Shown: positions 16,598 through 24,863 of the stretch, one piece after another
How positions within the stretch are numbered: the first letter of the stretch is position 1
Layout: the number at the start of each line of letters is the position of its first letter
Source of the DNA: Acidobacterium sp049965615
Lineage (GTDB): Bacteria > Acidobacteriota > Terriglobia > Terriglobales > Acidobacteriaceae
Assembly (NCBI GenBank): GCA_049965615.1
Contig: JBMFWD010000011.1
Coordinates: 5,655 to 69,654 of the forward strand
Length of the DNA stretch: 64,000 bases
Direction: 5' to 3'
Translations under genes and position numbers: made by a program
Notes under the pieces: model-generated
Seen by the model: the letters and a program-made list of their open reading frames with translations, nothing else
Databases searched by the model: none
Told to the model about the DNA's origin: nothing

Positions 16598-17161
16598 ATG
16601 ATCCTCGTTCTCGACAACTACGATTCGTTTACCTACAACCTGGTGCAGTACATGGGCGAGCTGGGCGCGGAGATGGAAATTCGCCGCAATGACCAGATCA
16701 CCGTGGAAGAGGCCGAGGCGCTGAAGCCGGAGCGAATTCTGATTTCGCCCGGGCCTTGCACGCCGCAGGAGGCGGGGATCAGCATTCCGCTGATTCAGCG
16801 GTTTGCGGGCAAGGCGCCGATACTGGGCGTGTGCCTGGGGCACCAGGCAATAGGCGCGGCCTTTGGCGGCAAGGTGGTACGGGCCAGGAAGCTGATGCAC
16901 GGCAAGACGAGCGAGGTGGAGCACGACGGGAAGACCATCTTCCAGGGCATTGCCTCGCCGATGACCTGCACGCGCTACCACTCTCTGATTGTGGCGGAGA
17001 AGGGATTGCCGAAGACCCTGGAGGTTTCCGCGCGGACGGCGGATGGGACGATCATGGGGCTGCGGCACCGGGAGTTCCAGGTGGAGGGCGTGCAGTTCCA
17101 CCCGGAGAGCGCGCTGACGGCGGACGGCAAGCAACTGATACGGAATTTTCTGGAGTTATAG
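16598..17161 (+). CDS. trpG: Anthranilate synthase component II / aminodeoxychorismate synthase amidotransferase
   Basis: 187 residues, a lone class I glutamine amidotransferase. The nucleophile is C79 in LGVCLGHQ and the His-Glu pair is in VQFHPES. LDNYDSFTYNLVQY and LISPGPCTP are TrpG/PabA signatures. It supplies ammonia to TrpE, and often also to PabB for folate synthesis. It is separated from trpE by the parDE-dpnI insert, so it may use its own promoter (TACACT at about 16579) rather than read-through from trpE. Confidence 0.94.
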   Translation: MILVLDNYDSFTYNLVQYMGELGAEMEIRRNDQITVEEAEALKPERILISPGPCTPQEAGISIPLIQRFAGKAPILGVCLGHQAIGAAFGGKVVRARKLMHGKTSEVEHDGKTIFQGIASPMTCTRYHSLIVAEKGLPKTLEVSARTADGTIMGLRHREFQVEGVQFHPESALTADGKQLIRNFLEL

Positions 17162-17165
17162 CGCC

Positions 17166-18167
17166 GTGGCTCCGCATCGCACGACAAGCAGCATGACGCG
17201 TGAGAGGAGTGCGGGCTGGGTTTGCGCGCTGGGTTTGGTGCTGGCTGCGAGTCCTGCGTGGGCGCAGCAGAAGCCGATTGCCTATGCGCCGACCAACGGG
17301 GTGACGATTGCCGGGTCGCTGGAAGTGACGAACAATCGCGCGGCGATTGGCCCCAATGCGACGATTACCGCCGGGGACCGCACGGCAAGCATTGAGCTGG
17401 CGCGCGGCGGGAGCCTGGAGGTGTGCCGGTCGACGAAGATACAGCTTTCCGCGGACAAGAGCCTGGGGCCGGACGCGAGGCCGGGCGATGACGCGATCAT
17501 GATTGCGCTGAACCATGGGGCGTTTGAGGCGCATGACAAGCCGGGGAAATACTCGGACGTGGTGATGACGCCGGATTTGCGCATTTTGATCTCCGGGCCG
17601 GGCAAGGCGGAGATGAGTTTTCGCGTGGGGGCGAACGGGGACACCTGCATCGACAACAAGGGCAGGAACGCGCCGTATGTAACGGTGACGGGGCTGTTCA
17701 GCGGAGGGGTCTACCGCGTGCAGCCGGACCAGCGCGTGCTGATTGAGCACGGCGACCTGGGGCAGGTGGTGGACAGCGAGCCGGAGCCTTGCGGGTGTCC
17801 GCCTGCGCCAAAGGAGCTGGGGAAGACGGGGATTGGGATCGGGCGCGGGAATGCGAAGCAGAACAAGGCGGCGCGGGAGAATCCCTTTCCGCTGGCCGAG
17901 AGCGAAGGGCTGAAGCCGCCGCCGGCGGGGCCGACGGAGCCGGTGGTTCCGGCAGGGCAGGTGGCGACGCAAGTGGAAGTGCCGATCACCTACAACGGGG
18001 CTACGGCGCGGTCTTCAGCGGTTGCGCCGGTGGCGAAGACATCTGCGCCTGCACAAAAATCGGCTGCGCCGAGGAAGGCTCGGCAGGCTCGGGTGAGGAA
18101 TCCGCATCACCGCGGATTTTTTGGCTCGATCGGGCACTTTTTTGCGCGGATCTTCGGGCGGAAGTAG
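17166..18167 (+). CDS. Secreted hypothetical protein, FecR-like N-terminal part, basic C-terminus
   Basis: 333 residues from GTG 17166, which has GGAG about 10 bases upstream; an ATG at 17193 would give a cleaner signal peptide (hydrophobic core VCALGLVLAASPAWA, cleavage after AWA-QQ). The mature N-terminal half (about 40-200) is beta-rich with IAGSLEVTNNRAAIGPNATI and LARGGSLEVCRSTKIQLS, resembling the surface-exposed FecR-like domains frequent in acidobacteria. Then comes a CGCPPAP motif, a Pro/Ala/Lys-rich linker and a basic C-terminal segment (HHRGFFGSIGHFFARIFGRK) that may be an amphipathic helix. It starts 4 bases after trpG but is probably unrelated in function. Function unknown. Confidence 0.7.
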   Translation: MAPHRTTSSMTRERSAGWVCALGLVLAASPAWAQQKPIAYAPTNGVTIAGSLEVTNNRAAIGPNATITAGDRTASIELARGGSLEVCRSTKIQLSADKSLGPDARPGDDAIMIALNHGAFEAHDKPGKYSDVVMTPDLRILISGPGKAEMSFRVGANGDTCIDNKGRNAPYVTVTGLFSGGVYRVQPDQRVLIEHGDLGQVVDSEPEPCGCPPAPKELGKTGIGIGRGNAKQNKAARENPFPLAESEGLKPPPAGPTEPVVPAGQVATQVEVPITYNGATARSSAVAPVAKTSAPAQKSAAPRKARQARVRNPHHRGFFGSIGHFFARIFGRK

Positions 18168-18243
18168 CTTGCAGCAAGTTTGACGGCGAGGGATTGAGAG
18201 CGTGAGATTCCTGCTTCCCTGTCGCATGTGCTATCCGATAAGA

Positions 18244-18281
18244 CCCACCCTGGCTTTGCGAGAGTGGGGCACCCGGATAGA
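18244..18281. repeat. Interspersed intergenic repeat, copy 2
   Basis: Near-identical to 8521-8558 over 38 bases (differences in the hairpin loop and at the end). The hairpin arms are less perfect here (AGAGTGGG instead of AGGGTGGG). It lies 76 bases after the secreted protein's stop codon. Confidence 0.75.
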
Positions 18282-18394
18282 TCGGTCGAGTGAGGTCGCG
18301 GCGCGGTCTACGGTAAAATAAAGATTCAGCGATTTTCCCTTTGCAGCCCCCGCTGCCTATTTTCAGATTCAGACAGACGTAAGGAGTCCGTTTT

Positions 18395-18955
18395 ATGGCG
18401 ATTCCCGCCACACAGATGCGCCCCGGCATGATCATCAAGCACAACGGCGAGTTGCATGCCGTTTTCAGCGTGGAGCACCGCACGCCCGGCAACCTGCGCG
18501 CCTTTATCCAGGCCAAGCTGCGTAACCTGCGCACGGGCGCCATGTTTGAGCACCGCTTCCGCTCGCCTGACCCGATTGACCGCGTGGTGGTGGACGAAGT
18601 GGCAATGGAGTTTCTTTACAACGACGGCGACGACTACTACTTCATGAACACCGAGAACTACGAGCAGACGCACCTGAAGCGCGACACGCTGGGGGACGCG
18701 GTCGAGTACCTGACGGCGAATCTGCAGATTACGGTTTCGTTCTTTGACGGCGTGGCCGTGGGCATCGAGCTGCCGCAGACGGTCGAGTTAACGGTCGTCG
18801 AGACCGAGCCGGGCTTGAAGTCGGCGACGGCGTCCTCGGTGACGAAGCCCGCGAAGCTCGAAACCGGGCTGGTGGTGCAGGTGCCCCCGTTCATCAACGA
18901 GGGCGAGAAGATTCGCGTGGACACGGCGGAAGGGGCTTACCTTAGCCGGGCTTAG
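18395..18955 (+). CDS. efp: Elongation factor P
   Basis: 186 residues, full length, three beta domains. EF-P rescues ribosomes stalled on polyproline. N-terminus MAIPATQMRPGMIIKHNG and the C-terminal part VVQVPPFINEGEKIRVDT are family signatures. The tip of domain I, where Escherichia coli carries the beta-lysylated K34 (PGKGQAF), reads P-G-N33-L-R-A-F, so the tip residue is Asn. Neither the EpmA lysylation nor a lysine-directed modification is possible there. An AAGGAG ribosome-binding site precedes the ATG. The last 14 coding bases overlap the convergent membrane protein gene. Confidence 0.95.
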   Translation: MAIPATQMRPGMIIKHNGELHAVFSVEHRTPGNLRAFIQAKLRNLRTGAMFEHRFRSPDPIDRVVVDEVAMEFLYNDGDDYYFMNTENYEQTHLKRDTLGDAVEYLTANLQITVSFFDGVAVGIELPQTVELTVVETEPGLKSATASSVTKPAKLETGLVVQVPPFINEGEKIRVDTAEGAYLSRA

Positions 18956-19655
18956 TCTTTTCGTGATTGAGTAAGTCTGACGGCGCGGCTTCGGCTGCGC
19001 CGTTGGTGTTTGCGGGGAGTGGCTTTTCTGCTTCTACAGGGGCGTTCCGGAGCCTTTGGCGTTGCCGCCACCATGCCAGTGGGGTGATGCCGAAGAGGAT
19101 GGCCCAGAGGGTGAAGCCGAAGTAAATCCAGTTGTTTCCGGTGCGCTCACGTGGCGTCAGGCCGAAAAACAAGCCTGCGTCGAGGAAGATACAAAGGAGA
19201 CACAAGAGGCTGCCGACACTCAGAAAAACCCAGCCAACCTTTCTGCGTCCCGCGAGGCAATCCAGACTGCGGCCGGCGAACCACCACCAGGGAAAGCAGT
19301 AAAACGGATATGCAATCGCTCGCCGGCTCTCAAACGAGAAAGCCGGTGGCGACCACAAAGCGGGCCAGGTAAGCGGCAGAGAAATAAGTACGCTGGCCAG
19401 CATGCCGGGGATGTTCGTTCCGGAGATCATGCCGCCGGCGTGGCAGGCAATGGGTTCCAAGCAGAAAATGAAGAGCCTGCTGCGCGGCACAACTGCCGAC
19501 ATGTCGCCAAAGTAGACATGGACGGGATCTGCACCGTGCGAGGCTGTGATGAGTTGCAGGCAGGTGACCAGCGCGGGCGTGGGCACCAGCACTGCCCATA
19601 CCACGATGGCGATCATCGGCAGGAGCACGGAACAGGACAGTCGCTGGGCTTTCAT
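18942..19655 (-). CDS. Multi-pass membrane protein, hypothetical
   Basis: 237 residues with about five hydrophobic segments (LLPMIAIVVWAVLVP, a pair around SVLISLPLTWPALW, then VGWVFLSVGSLLCLLCIF and WIYFGFTLWAILFGITPLAWW), and a polar Ala/Glu-rich C-terminal tail. No catalytic motif is recognised. Its 3' end overlaps that of efp by 14 bases in antisense. ATG 19655. Inner-membrane location is likely; function unknown. Confidence 0.6.
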   Translation of the reverse strand: MKAQRLSCSVLLPMIAIVVWAVLVPTPALVTCLQLITASHGADPVHVYFGDMSAVVPRSRLFIFCLEPIACHAGGMISGTNIPGMLASVLISLPLTWPALWSPPAFSFESRRAIAYPFYCFPWWWFAGRSLDCLAGRRKVGWVFLSVGSLLCLLCIFLDAGLFFGLTPRERTGNNWIYFGFTLWAILFGITPLAWWRQRQRLRNAPVEAEKPLPANTNGAAEAAPSDLLNHEKTKPG

Positions 19656-19751
19656 ACGGGCTGAAGAAACATGGTCGGCGATTCGGCTTGATCTGTATAG
19701 TCCCTCGCACGTTGCGCCGGTGCGCTGTTACTCTAAAAACGCCGAAGAGTT

Positions 19752-20033
19752 ATGGTTCGTCATTATCTTGTAAAAGGTCGCGTGCAGGGCGTTGGCTTCC
19801 GGTGGTTTGTGCACCGGGAGGCCGAACCGCTGGGCCTGCGCGGCTGGGTCCGCAACACCGAGGATGGCCACGTGGAAGTGGTGGCCGCCGGCGAGCGGCG
19901 ACAGTTAGAGTCGCTGGCCGAGGCTCTGCGGCGTGGCTCGCGGGGCAGCCGCGTGGACGACGTGGTGATGCACGAGCTGAAAGAGCAGGAAGGCGAAAAC
20001 CTTGGATCATTCCACATTGAAGGAGCCTGGTAG
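19752..20033 (+). CDS. acyP: Acylphosphatase
   Basis: 93 residues, normal size. The phosphate-binding loop and catalytic Arg are in VKGRVQGVGFRWF, and the catalytic Asn is in GWVRNTEDGHVEV, matching the two family signatures. It hydrolyses acyl phosphates such as 1,3-bisphosphoglycerate. ATG 19752; it ends 7 bases before apt, so the two are probably cotranscribed. Confidence 0.94.
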   Translation: MVRHYLVKGRVQGVGFRWFVHREAEPLGLRGWVRNTEDGHVEVVAAGERRQLESLAEALRRGSRGSRVDDVVMHELKEQEGENLGSFHIEGAW

Positions 20034-20040
20034 CAAGACC

Positions 20041-20586
20041 ATGCAAACTCCCCATAAGGTGAACTGCGAGCCGCTGAAGGAACTGGTGCGCACGGTGCCG
20101 GATTTTCCGAAGCCCGGCATTCTTTTCTACGACATTACGACCCTGCTGAAGGACAAGGCGGGCTTTGCCAAGCTGATTGACGCGATGGCCGAGCACTACA
20201 TCGACCGCAAGGTGGACCTGGTGCTGGGGATCGAGGCGCGCGGATTTATCTTTGGCCCGGCGCTGGCCTATCGGCTGAACGCGGGCTTTGTGCCGGTTCG
20301 CAAGCCGAAGAAGCTGCCCGCCGCCACCGTGCGCGTGACCTACGATCTGGAATACGGCAGCGATACGCTGGAGATTCACGAGGACGCGATTGAGCCGGGC
20401 CAGCGCATTGTGCTGGTGGATGATCTGCTGGCGACCGGCGGCACCATGGAAGCCACCGTGAAACTGGTGCGGCAACTGGGCGGCGACATCGCCGGGCTGG
20501 CCTTTGCCGTGGAGCTGGACTTTTTGAAGGGGCGCGAGCGCTTCCCGGACATGGACGTCTTCAGTTTGCTGCACTACGACGAGTAG
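20041..20586 (+). CDS. apt: Adenine phosphoribosyltransferase
   Basis: 181 residues from ATG 20041; an in-frame TTG at 20002 inside acyP is less likely. The enzyme salvages adenine to AMP with PRPP. The PRPP loop is IVLVDDLLATGGTM, and IRTVPDFPKPGI-like (VRTVPDFPKPGILFYDIT) and GIEARGFIFGPALA are APT signatures. A strong terminator follows. Confidence 0.95.
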   Translation: MQTPHKVNCEPLKELVRTVPDFPKPGILFYDITTLLKDKAGFAKLIDAMAEHYIDRKVDLVLGIEARGFIFGPALAYRLNAGFVPVRKPKKLPAATVRVTYDLEYGSDTLEIHEDAIEPGQRIVLVDDLLATGGTMEATVKLVRQLGGDIAGLAFAVELDFLKGRERFPDMDVFSLLHYDE

Positions 20587-20609
20587 CTGTGCGACACAGG
20601 CACGACGAA

Positions 20610-20636
20610 GGGCCGGAGCGATCCGGCCCTTTTTGT
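20610..20636 (+). terminator. Rho-independent terminator after apt
   Basis: An 8-bp perfect stem, GGGCCGGA (20610-20617) and TCCGGCCC (20622-20629), with GCGA loop, followed by TTTTTGTTTT. Confidence 0.9.
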
Positions 20637-20657
20637 TTTCTGGCGGAGGGGTGCGGC

Positions 20658-20819
20658 TCAGGCGCGTTTTCGATTGGCAACGAAGTGGGCGATGAAGAGC
20701 AGGGCCGCGATTATGAGCAGCGCGCGCAGCAGGAAGGCCGCGATGTGAAAGACGAGAAAGGCTCCCAGCCAGATGACGAAAAGCGCGAAGGCCAGCACGA
20801 GGTATCTGCTCTTGAACAT
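20658..20819 (-). CDS. Small two-helix membrane protein, lmo0937/DUF5670-like
   Basis: A 53-residue ORF from ATG 20819 to TGA 20658. Sequence begins MFKSRYLVLAFALFVIWLGA and ends FIAHFVANRKRA; the middle holds two closely spaced hydrophobic helices with the pattern HIAAFLLRALLIIAALL. The size, helix spacing and basic tail resemble the lmo0937-family stress-associated membrane peptides. It lies downstream of the apt terminator on the opposite strand. Function unknown. Confidence 0.6.
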   Translation of the reverse strand: MFKSRYLVLAFALFVIWLGAFLVFHIAAFLLRALLIIAALLFIAHFVANRKRA

Positions 20820-20867
20820 CGGGCTTGCTCCGGTGCTGCTGTGGATTGGATGCGGCGCAGCAGCAGG

Positions 20868-21140
20868 CTAGTTTATTTCGCTTACCAGCAGGCGGTCACC
20901 GGGTTTGAGGTAGCCTTTGCGGCGGAACCAGTCTTCCATGGAGGCGGTGAGGCGGTCGAGGGGGACGCGCAGCCCCACTTCGAGAAGGCCATCCGCAGCG
21001 GGGAGGGTATCGTCGAAGACTGCGTCGTTGGTGAAGTTGCGCATGGCGAAGTTGTCGATCCAGTGGATCGGGCATGGAGCCGGAGCGGCGGAGGATTCGC
21101 CGGCTCGTTCGAATTCAACTCGCAACTTGCGCAGGAACAT
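20868..21140 (-). CDS. Small hypothetical protein
   Basis: 90 residues from ATG 21140 (MFLRKLRVEFERAGES), only 5 bases after pckA on the same strand, so possibly cotranscribed with it. It has a central PIHWIDNFAMRNFTND and a C-terminal EDWFRRKGYLKPGDRLLVSEIN; no transmembrane segment or signal peptide. The family is not recognised. Coding is supported by the tight spacing and by clean protein-like composition. Confidence 0.6.
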   Translation of the reverse strand: MFLRKLRVEFERAGESSAAPAPCPIHWIDNFAMRNFTNDAVFDDTLPAADGLLEVGLRVPLDRLTASMEDWFRRKGYLKPGDRLLVSEIN

Positions 21141-21145
21141 CGCTT

Positions 21146-22732
21146 CTACTTTTTAGCATGCGGTCCGGCGGCGCGGACCTCGTCGGGCACGCCGAACTTG
21201 CGGAAATTGTCCTCAAATTTTGACGCCAGCAAATTGGCCTGCGCGTCGTAGGCGTTTTTGTCGGTCCACATGTTGCGAGGGTTGAGAATTTCGGGCGGAA
21301 CGTGGGGGCAACTGGTGGGGATGTTGAGACCGAAGGCCGGCTCGACGGCGTAGTCGGCCTGGGCGAGCGTGCCGTTGAGGATGGCGTCGACGATGGCACG
21401 CGTGATCTTGAGGCTCATGCGCTTGCCAACGCCGAATGCGCCGCCGCTCCAGCCGGTGTTGACGAGCCAGCACTGGGCATTGTGCTCGCGGAGGCGGCTG
21501 CCGAGCATTTCCGCATAGAGGCCGGGCGCAAGCGGTAAAAATGGAGAACCAAAGCAGGCGGAAAACTCAGGAACCGGCTCGCTGCCGAGACCGGCCTCGG
21601 TACCGGCCAGCTTGGCGGTGTATCCGGAGAGGAAGTGGTACATGGCCTGGTTGGGGTTGAGCCGGGCCACGGGCGGCAGCACGCCGAAGGCATCGGCGGC
21701 GAGAAAAAGCACGTTGCGGGGATGGCCGCCGACGCCGGGAATCATGGCGTTGGCGATGAAGTCGATGGGGTAGGCGGCGCGGGTGTTCTCGGTGTAGCGC
21801 ACGTCAGTGTAGTCGGGCACGCCGGTGTGCTTGTCGATGACGACATTCTCCAGCACGGAGCCGAAGCGGATGGCGTGGAAGATCTGCGGCTCTTTTTCCT
21901 CGGTGAGGTCGACGCACTTGGCGTAGCATCCGCCCTCGAAGTTGAAGACGCCGTCGGCGCTCCAGCCGTGCTCGTCGTCGCCGATGAGCCGGCGCGCGGG
22001 GTCGGCGGAGAGGGTGGTTTTGCCGGTGCCCGAGAGGCCGAAGAAGAGCGCGGTGTCTCCGTCGGCGCCGACGTTGGCCGAGCAGTGCATGGGAAGGACA
22101 TTTTGCTCGGGCAGCAGGTAGTTCATAACGCCGAAGATGCACTTCTTCATTTCTCCGGCGTACCTGGTGCCGCCGATGAGAACGATGCGGTCCGTGAAAT
22201 CCGTGAGGATGAAGGTGCTGGAGCGGGTGCCGTCGCGCTGGGGATCGGCCTCAAACTCGGGCGCGGCAATAACCGTGAACCGGGGCGAGTAGTTCTCCAG
22301 CTCGGCCTGCGTGGGCCGCACAAAGAGCTGCTTGACGAATAGCGCGTGCCAGGCGTACTCACAGACAAAGCGCACGGGAAGCTGGTAGTTGGGGTCGGCT
22401 CCGGACTGGAGGTCCATGACGTAGAGGTCGCGCTCGGCCATGTGGGCGACGACGCGGTCGAGCAGCGCGCGGAATTGCTCGCGCGGAAAGGGCTGATTGA
22501 CCTTTCCCCAGTGGACCTTGCCGTGGGTGGAGTCGTCGTCCACGATGAACTTATCGCGGGGCGAGCGTCCCGTGCGCGCGCCGGTGCGCGCTACCACGGC
22601 GCCGTTGGCGGCCAGCGAGGCCTCACCGCGCGCGATGGCGGTTTCCACCAGCTGCGGGGTGGAAAGGTTGCGGTGGACGTGTGGACCTTCGATTAACTTT
22701 GCGAGATCGCGGGTGACCGTGATCGCTCCCAT
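21146..22732 (-). CDS. pckA: Phosphoenolpyruvate carboxykinase (ATP)
   Basis: 528 residues from ATG 22732 (MGAITVTRDLAKLIEG); an upstream open extension is not conserved-looking. It makes phosphoenolpyruvate from oxaloacetate and ATP, the entry to gluconeogenesis. Signatures: ARTGARTGRSPRDKFIV, the kinase P-loop GLSGTGKTTLS with the following LIGDDEHGWS, FEGGCYAKC, and LVNTGWSGGAFGVGKRM. ATP-dependent rather than GTP-dependent type by these motifs. Confidence 0.96.
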   Translation of the reverse strand: MGAITVTRDLAKLIEGPHVHRNLSTPQLVETAIARGEASLAANGAVVARTGARTGRSPRDKFIVDDDSTHGKVHWGKVNQPFPREQFRALLDRVVAHMAERDLYVMDLQSGADPNYQLPVRFVCEYAWHALFVKQLFVRPTQAELENYSPRFTVIAAPEFEADPQRDGTRSSTFILTDFTDRIVLIGGTRYAGEMKKCIFGVMNYLLPEQNVLPMHCSANVGADGDTALFFGLSGTGKTTLSADPARRLIGDDEHGWSADGVFNFEGGCYAKCVDLTEEKEPQIFHAIRFGSVLENVVIDKHTGVPDYTDVRYTENTRAAYPIDFIANAMIPGVGGHPRNVLFLAADAFGVLPPVARLNPNQAMYHFLSGYTAKLAGTEAGLGSEPVPEFSACFGSPFLPLAPGLYAEMLGSRLREHNAQCWLVNTGWSGGAFGVGKRMSLKITRAIVDAILNGTLAQADYAVEPAFGLNIPTSCPHVPPEILNPRNMWTDKNAYDAQANLLASKFEDNFRKFGVPDEVRAAGPHAKK

Positions 22733-22870
22733 GCAGATTGGCTCCTTGGAAAGGCGAACCGAGTATTGTGCCATCCAGCCCTGAAATCTGGCAAAGCGCC
22801 GGCCCGGATTCTGTAAACGAAACATGCGTCCGCGGAGGGCGCATTGGGGTGAGAGCGATGAAGTCCGCGG

Positions 22871-23269
22871 CTAGGCGGGCAGCTGCGGCTCGTCGATATC
22901 AGGAACCAGCGTGGGCAGCTTGCTGGTGTGGCCGGCTTCGCGCAGCACGGCTTCCACGTTTGCGAGGACTTCTTCCATGGTCATGGTGTACATTTCGCGG
23001 CCGCTGTCGTAGCCAGACTCAATGATCTGCTTGAGATAGAGGCCGGCAGCCTGCGCGGCGAGCTGGTCGGTGATGACCTTGCCGGTGCGCTTCCTGTGCT
23101 CCACCCAGGCAGAGTACGGCATGGCGATCCACACGGGACGGCCGCTGACTTCAAAGCGGACATCCACGGCATCGGCGTGCCGGGTAGCGATAGCGACGAT
23201 ATTGGCTCTCCAGCGGCAGTGGAGAGTTTCCTGGGTCCAGCGATCAGTGGCGGAGAAGTTCTCGTACAT
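22871..23269 (-). CDS. Hypothetical cytoplasmic protein
   Basis: 132 residues from ATG 23269 (MYENFSATDRWTQETLHCRW). It has an N-terminal beta-rich part with FEVSGRPVWIAMPYSAW, a helical middle (TDQLAAQAAGLYLKQIIESG) and an acidic, proline-containing C-terminus. No signal peptide or known motif. Codon composition is like its neighbours. Function unknown. Confidence 0.6.
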   Translation of the reverse strand: MYENFSATDRWTQETLHCRWRANIVAIATRHADAVDVRFEVSGRPVWIAMPYSAWVEHRKRTGKVITDQLAAQAAGLYLKQIIESGYDSGREMYTMTMEEVLANVEAVLREAGHTSKLPTLVPDIDEPQLPA

Positions 23270-23396
23270 AACAACTACTAGCGTAAATGGGCTGGGGCCG
23301 TGTCATCAAATGGCGGGCCGGGAGCGGCGCAGGACCCCGATTTTGACTGGAGGTGGGCAACCTTTTTCAGGCCGCCAAAGATCGGCAGGGGGGAAC

Positions 23397-23431
23397 CTCA
23401 AAAAAAATAAAAAATCGTAAAAATTTTTTGT
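23397..23431 (+). promoter_or_regulatory. A/T-rich tract upstream of the DksA-like gene
   Basis: A run dominated by A then T (from CTCAAAAAAAATAAAAAATC to AAAAATTTTTTG) in an otherwise GC-rich region, about 90-120 bases before the dksA-like start. It resembles an UP element or a bent-DNA tract. No clean -35/-10 pair is seen beside it. Confidence 0.3.
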
Positions 23432-23517
23432 GTTCGCGCCTCAGTTTTTGCGTCAAACAAAAGTAATTCAGACGAGCCGAAGAGGCCGACTTTCTGACAG
23501 AAGGAAGGGGAAATGTG

Positions 23518-23898
23518 ATGAGGAAACAAGTTTCTGCCACCCAGATTTACCGCGAGAAGCTGCTGGAGCAGAAGGCGCGGTTAGAGCGTTCGGTTCTCTC
23601 CACCATTGCGCAGGGACGTAACTTCGACGCTGACGACATTCTTGATCCCGCGGATCAGGCAGTGATGTCGTATCAGCGGGAATTGATGTTCAGCCAGGGC
23701 ACCAATGAGCGGACGCATCTTTCACTGATCCGGCTGGCGCTGGAGCGGCTGAACGACGGCAGCTACGGCGAATGCCTGATGTGCGGCGACGCGATCGGCG
23801 CAAAACGGCTGGAAGCGGTTCCGTGGACGCCTTATTGCATTCGCTGCCAGGAAAAGATAGAAAACGGCGAGCTGGACGAGGCCGAACAGGCCGCCTGA
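23518..23898 (+). CDS. DksA/TraR-type C4 zinc-finger protein
   Basis: 126 residues from ATG 23518; a GTG immediately before it would add one residue. N-terminal coiled-coil helices (about 1-80) include the acidic turn at DADDILDPADQAV, and the C4 zinc site is C86-x2-C89 (CLMC) and C107-x2-C110 (CIRC). Proteins of this type bind the RNA polymerase secondary channel and can act with ppGpp, whose synthetase/hydrolase is encoded at 8.8-11.0 kb. The ribosome-binding site AAGGAAGGGG is strong. Whether it is true DksA or a paralogue cannot be decided by eye. Confidence 0.9.
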   Translation: MRKQVSATQIYREKLLEQKARLERSVLSTIAQGRNFDADDILDPADQAVMSYQRELMFSQGTNERTHLSLIRLALERLNDGSYGECLMCGDAIGAKRLEAVPWTPYCIRCQEKIENGELDEAEQAA

Positions 23899-23948
23899 CG
23901 ACGGGCAGGTGGTGGCTCTGTTAGACTTTGAGTGATCCAGCAGGAGCA

Positions 23949-23977
23949 GCATCGGGGTTTTCAGAAAGTCCCGATGC
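23949..23977 (+). other. Hairpin between DksA-like gene and TPR gene
   Basis: An 8-bp perfect stem, GCATCGGG (23949-23956) and CCCGATGC (23970-23977), with no T-run. It may be an attenuating or mRNA-processing hairpin in a shared transcript. Confidence 0.4.
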
Positions 23978-24018
23978 ACTTGCCTGCCACCCCGCCTTGA
24001 AGGAATTCTGAAGGACTC

Positions 24019-24729
24019 GTGGACACACAGACACGCCATGCGCTGAAGCACGACCGCTTCGTCGATTCGACGAATGCAACTCTTGAGTGGGCCGCGGATA
24101 ATCGCGGCACGCTGATCCGCTACGGAATGATTGCCCTTGCGGTGATTGTGTTGATCATTGCCGCAATCTGGACCTATGCGGTTCGTCAGCAGAACGCGCA
24201 GAACCTGCTCGGTCAGGGACTTTCCATCTACCAGACGCCCCTGCGCGTACCAGGTGAGCCCGCGGAGGAAGCACAAGGCAGCTATGACACCGCCGCTGCG
24301 CGCGCCAAGGCGGCTTATCCGCTCTTTGAGAAGGCGGCGAACCAGTACGGCTGGCTGCGCCCCGGCGAAGACGCCCGCTACTTTGCAGGGCTGGCCGACA
24401 TGGACATGGGCGACCAGTCGAAGGCGGAGTCGGAGCTGAAGAAAGCCTCGAAGGCGCACGACCGCAACATTGCCGCGCTGGCGCAGATGGCGCTGGCCAG
24501 CCTGTACGTGCAAATGGGGAATACCTCAAAGGCAATCGACATTTACAACAAGCTGATCAAGAACCCCACCATGACGGTGCCGGCGAGCGCCGCGCAGCTG
24601 GAGTTGGCGGGCTTGTATGAAAACAGCAATCCGGACAAGGCGAAGCAGATTTACGCCGAGGTGAAGGATAAGAACAGCAAGACGGCTGCCGGGCAGATTG
24701 CGGCGGAACAACTGCAGAAGCTGAAGTAA
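24019..24729 (+). CDS. Membrane-anchored TPR protein (YfgM/ancillary-type)
   Basis: 236 residues with a GTG start at 24019. After a polar N-terminus comes one membrane helix (YGMIALAVIVLIIAAIWTYA, about 35-54), then a periplasmic domain with TPR-like repeats (SKAESELKKASKAHDRNIAALAQM, SKAIDIYNKLIKN, DKAKQIYAEVKDK). The layout resembles YfgM, which associates with SecYEG and periplasmic chaperones. That specific role is an inference. It is followed by a terminator. Confidence 0.75.
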   Translation: MDTQTRHALKHDRFVDSTNATLEWAADNRGTLIRYGMIALAVIVLIIAAIWTYAVRQQNAQNLLGQGLSIYQTPLRVPGEPAEEAQGSYDTAAARAKAAYPLFEKAANQYGWLRPGEDARYFAGLADMDMGDQSKAESELKKASKAHDRNIAALAQMALASLYVQMGNTSKAIDIYNKLIKNPTMTVPASAAQLELAGLYENSNPDKAKQIYAEVKDKNSKTAAGQIAAEQLQKLK

Positions 24730-24753
24730 ATTCGCGGGGCGGACCCTGCATAC

Positions 24754-24791
24754 AAAAAGGCTGCGGATTCTACCGATCCGCAGCCTTTTTT
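24754..24791 (+). terminator. Rho-independent terminator after TPR gene
   Basis: A 15-bp stem, AAAAAGGCTGCGGAT (24754-24768) and ATCCGCAGCCTTTTT (24776-24790), with a 7-base loop. T-runs occur on both sides, so it may also work for the opposite osmC gene. Confidence 0.9.
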
Positions 24792-24863
24792 GTTACGCAT
24801 CCCCGGGGAAACGGAGATTGGGGTGGTTTGCCCCTACGGCTGTATCGATTGTGTCGATGCGAC

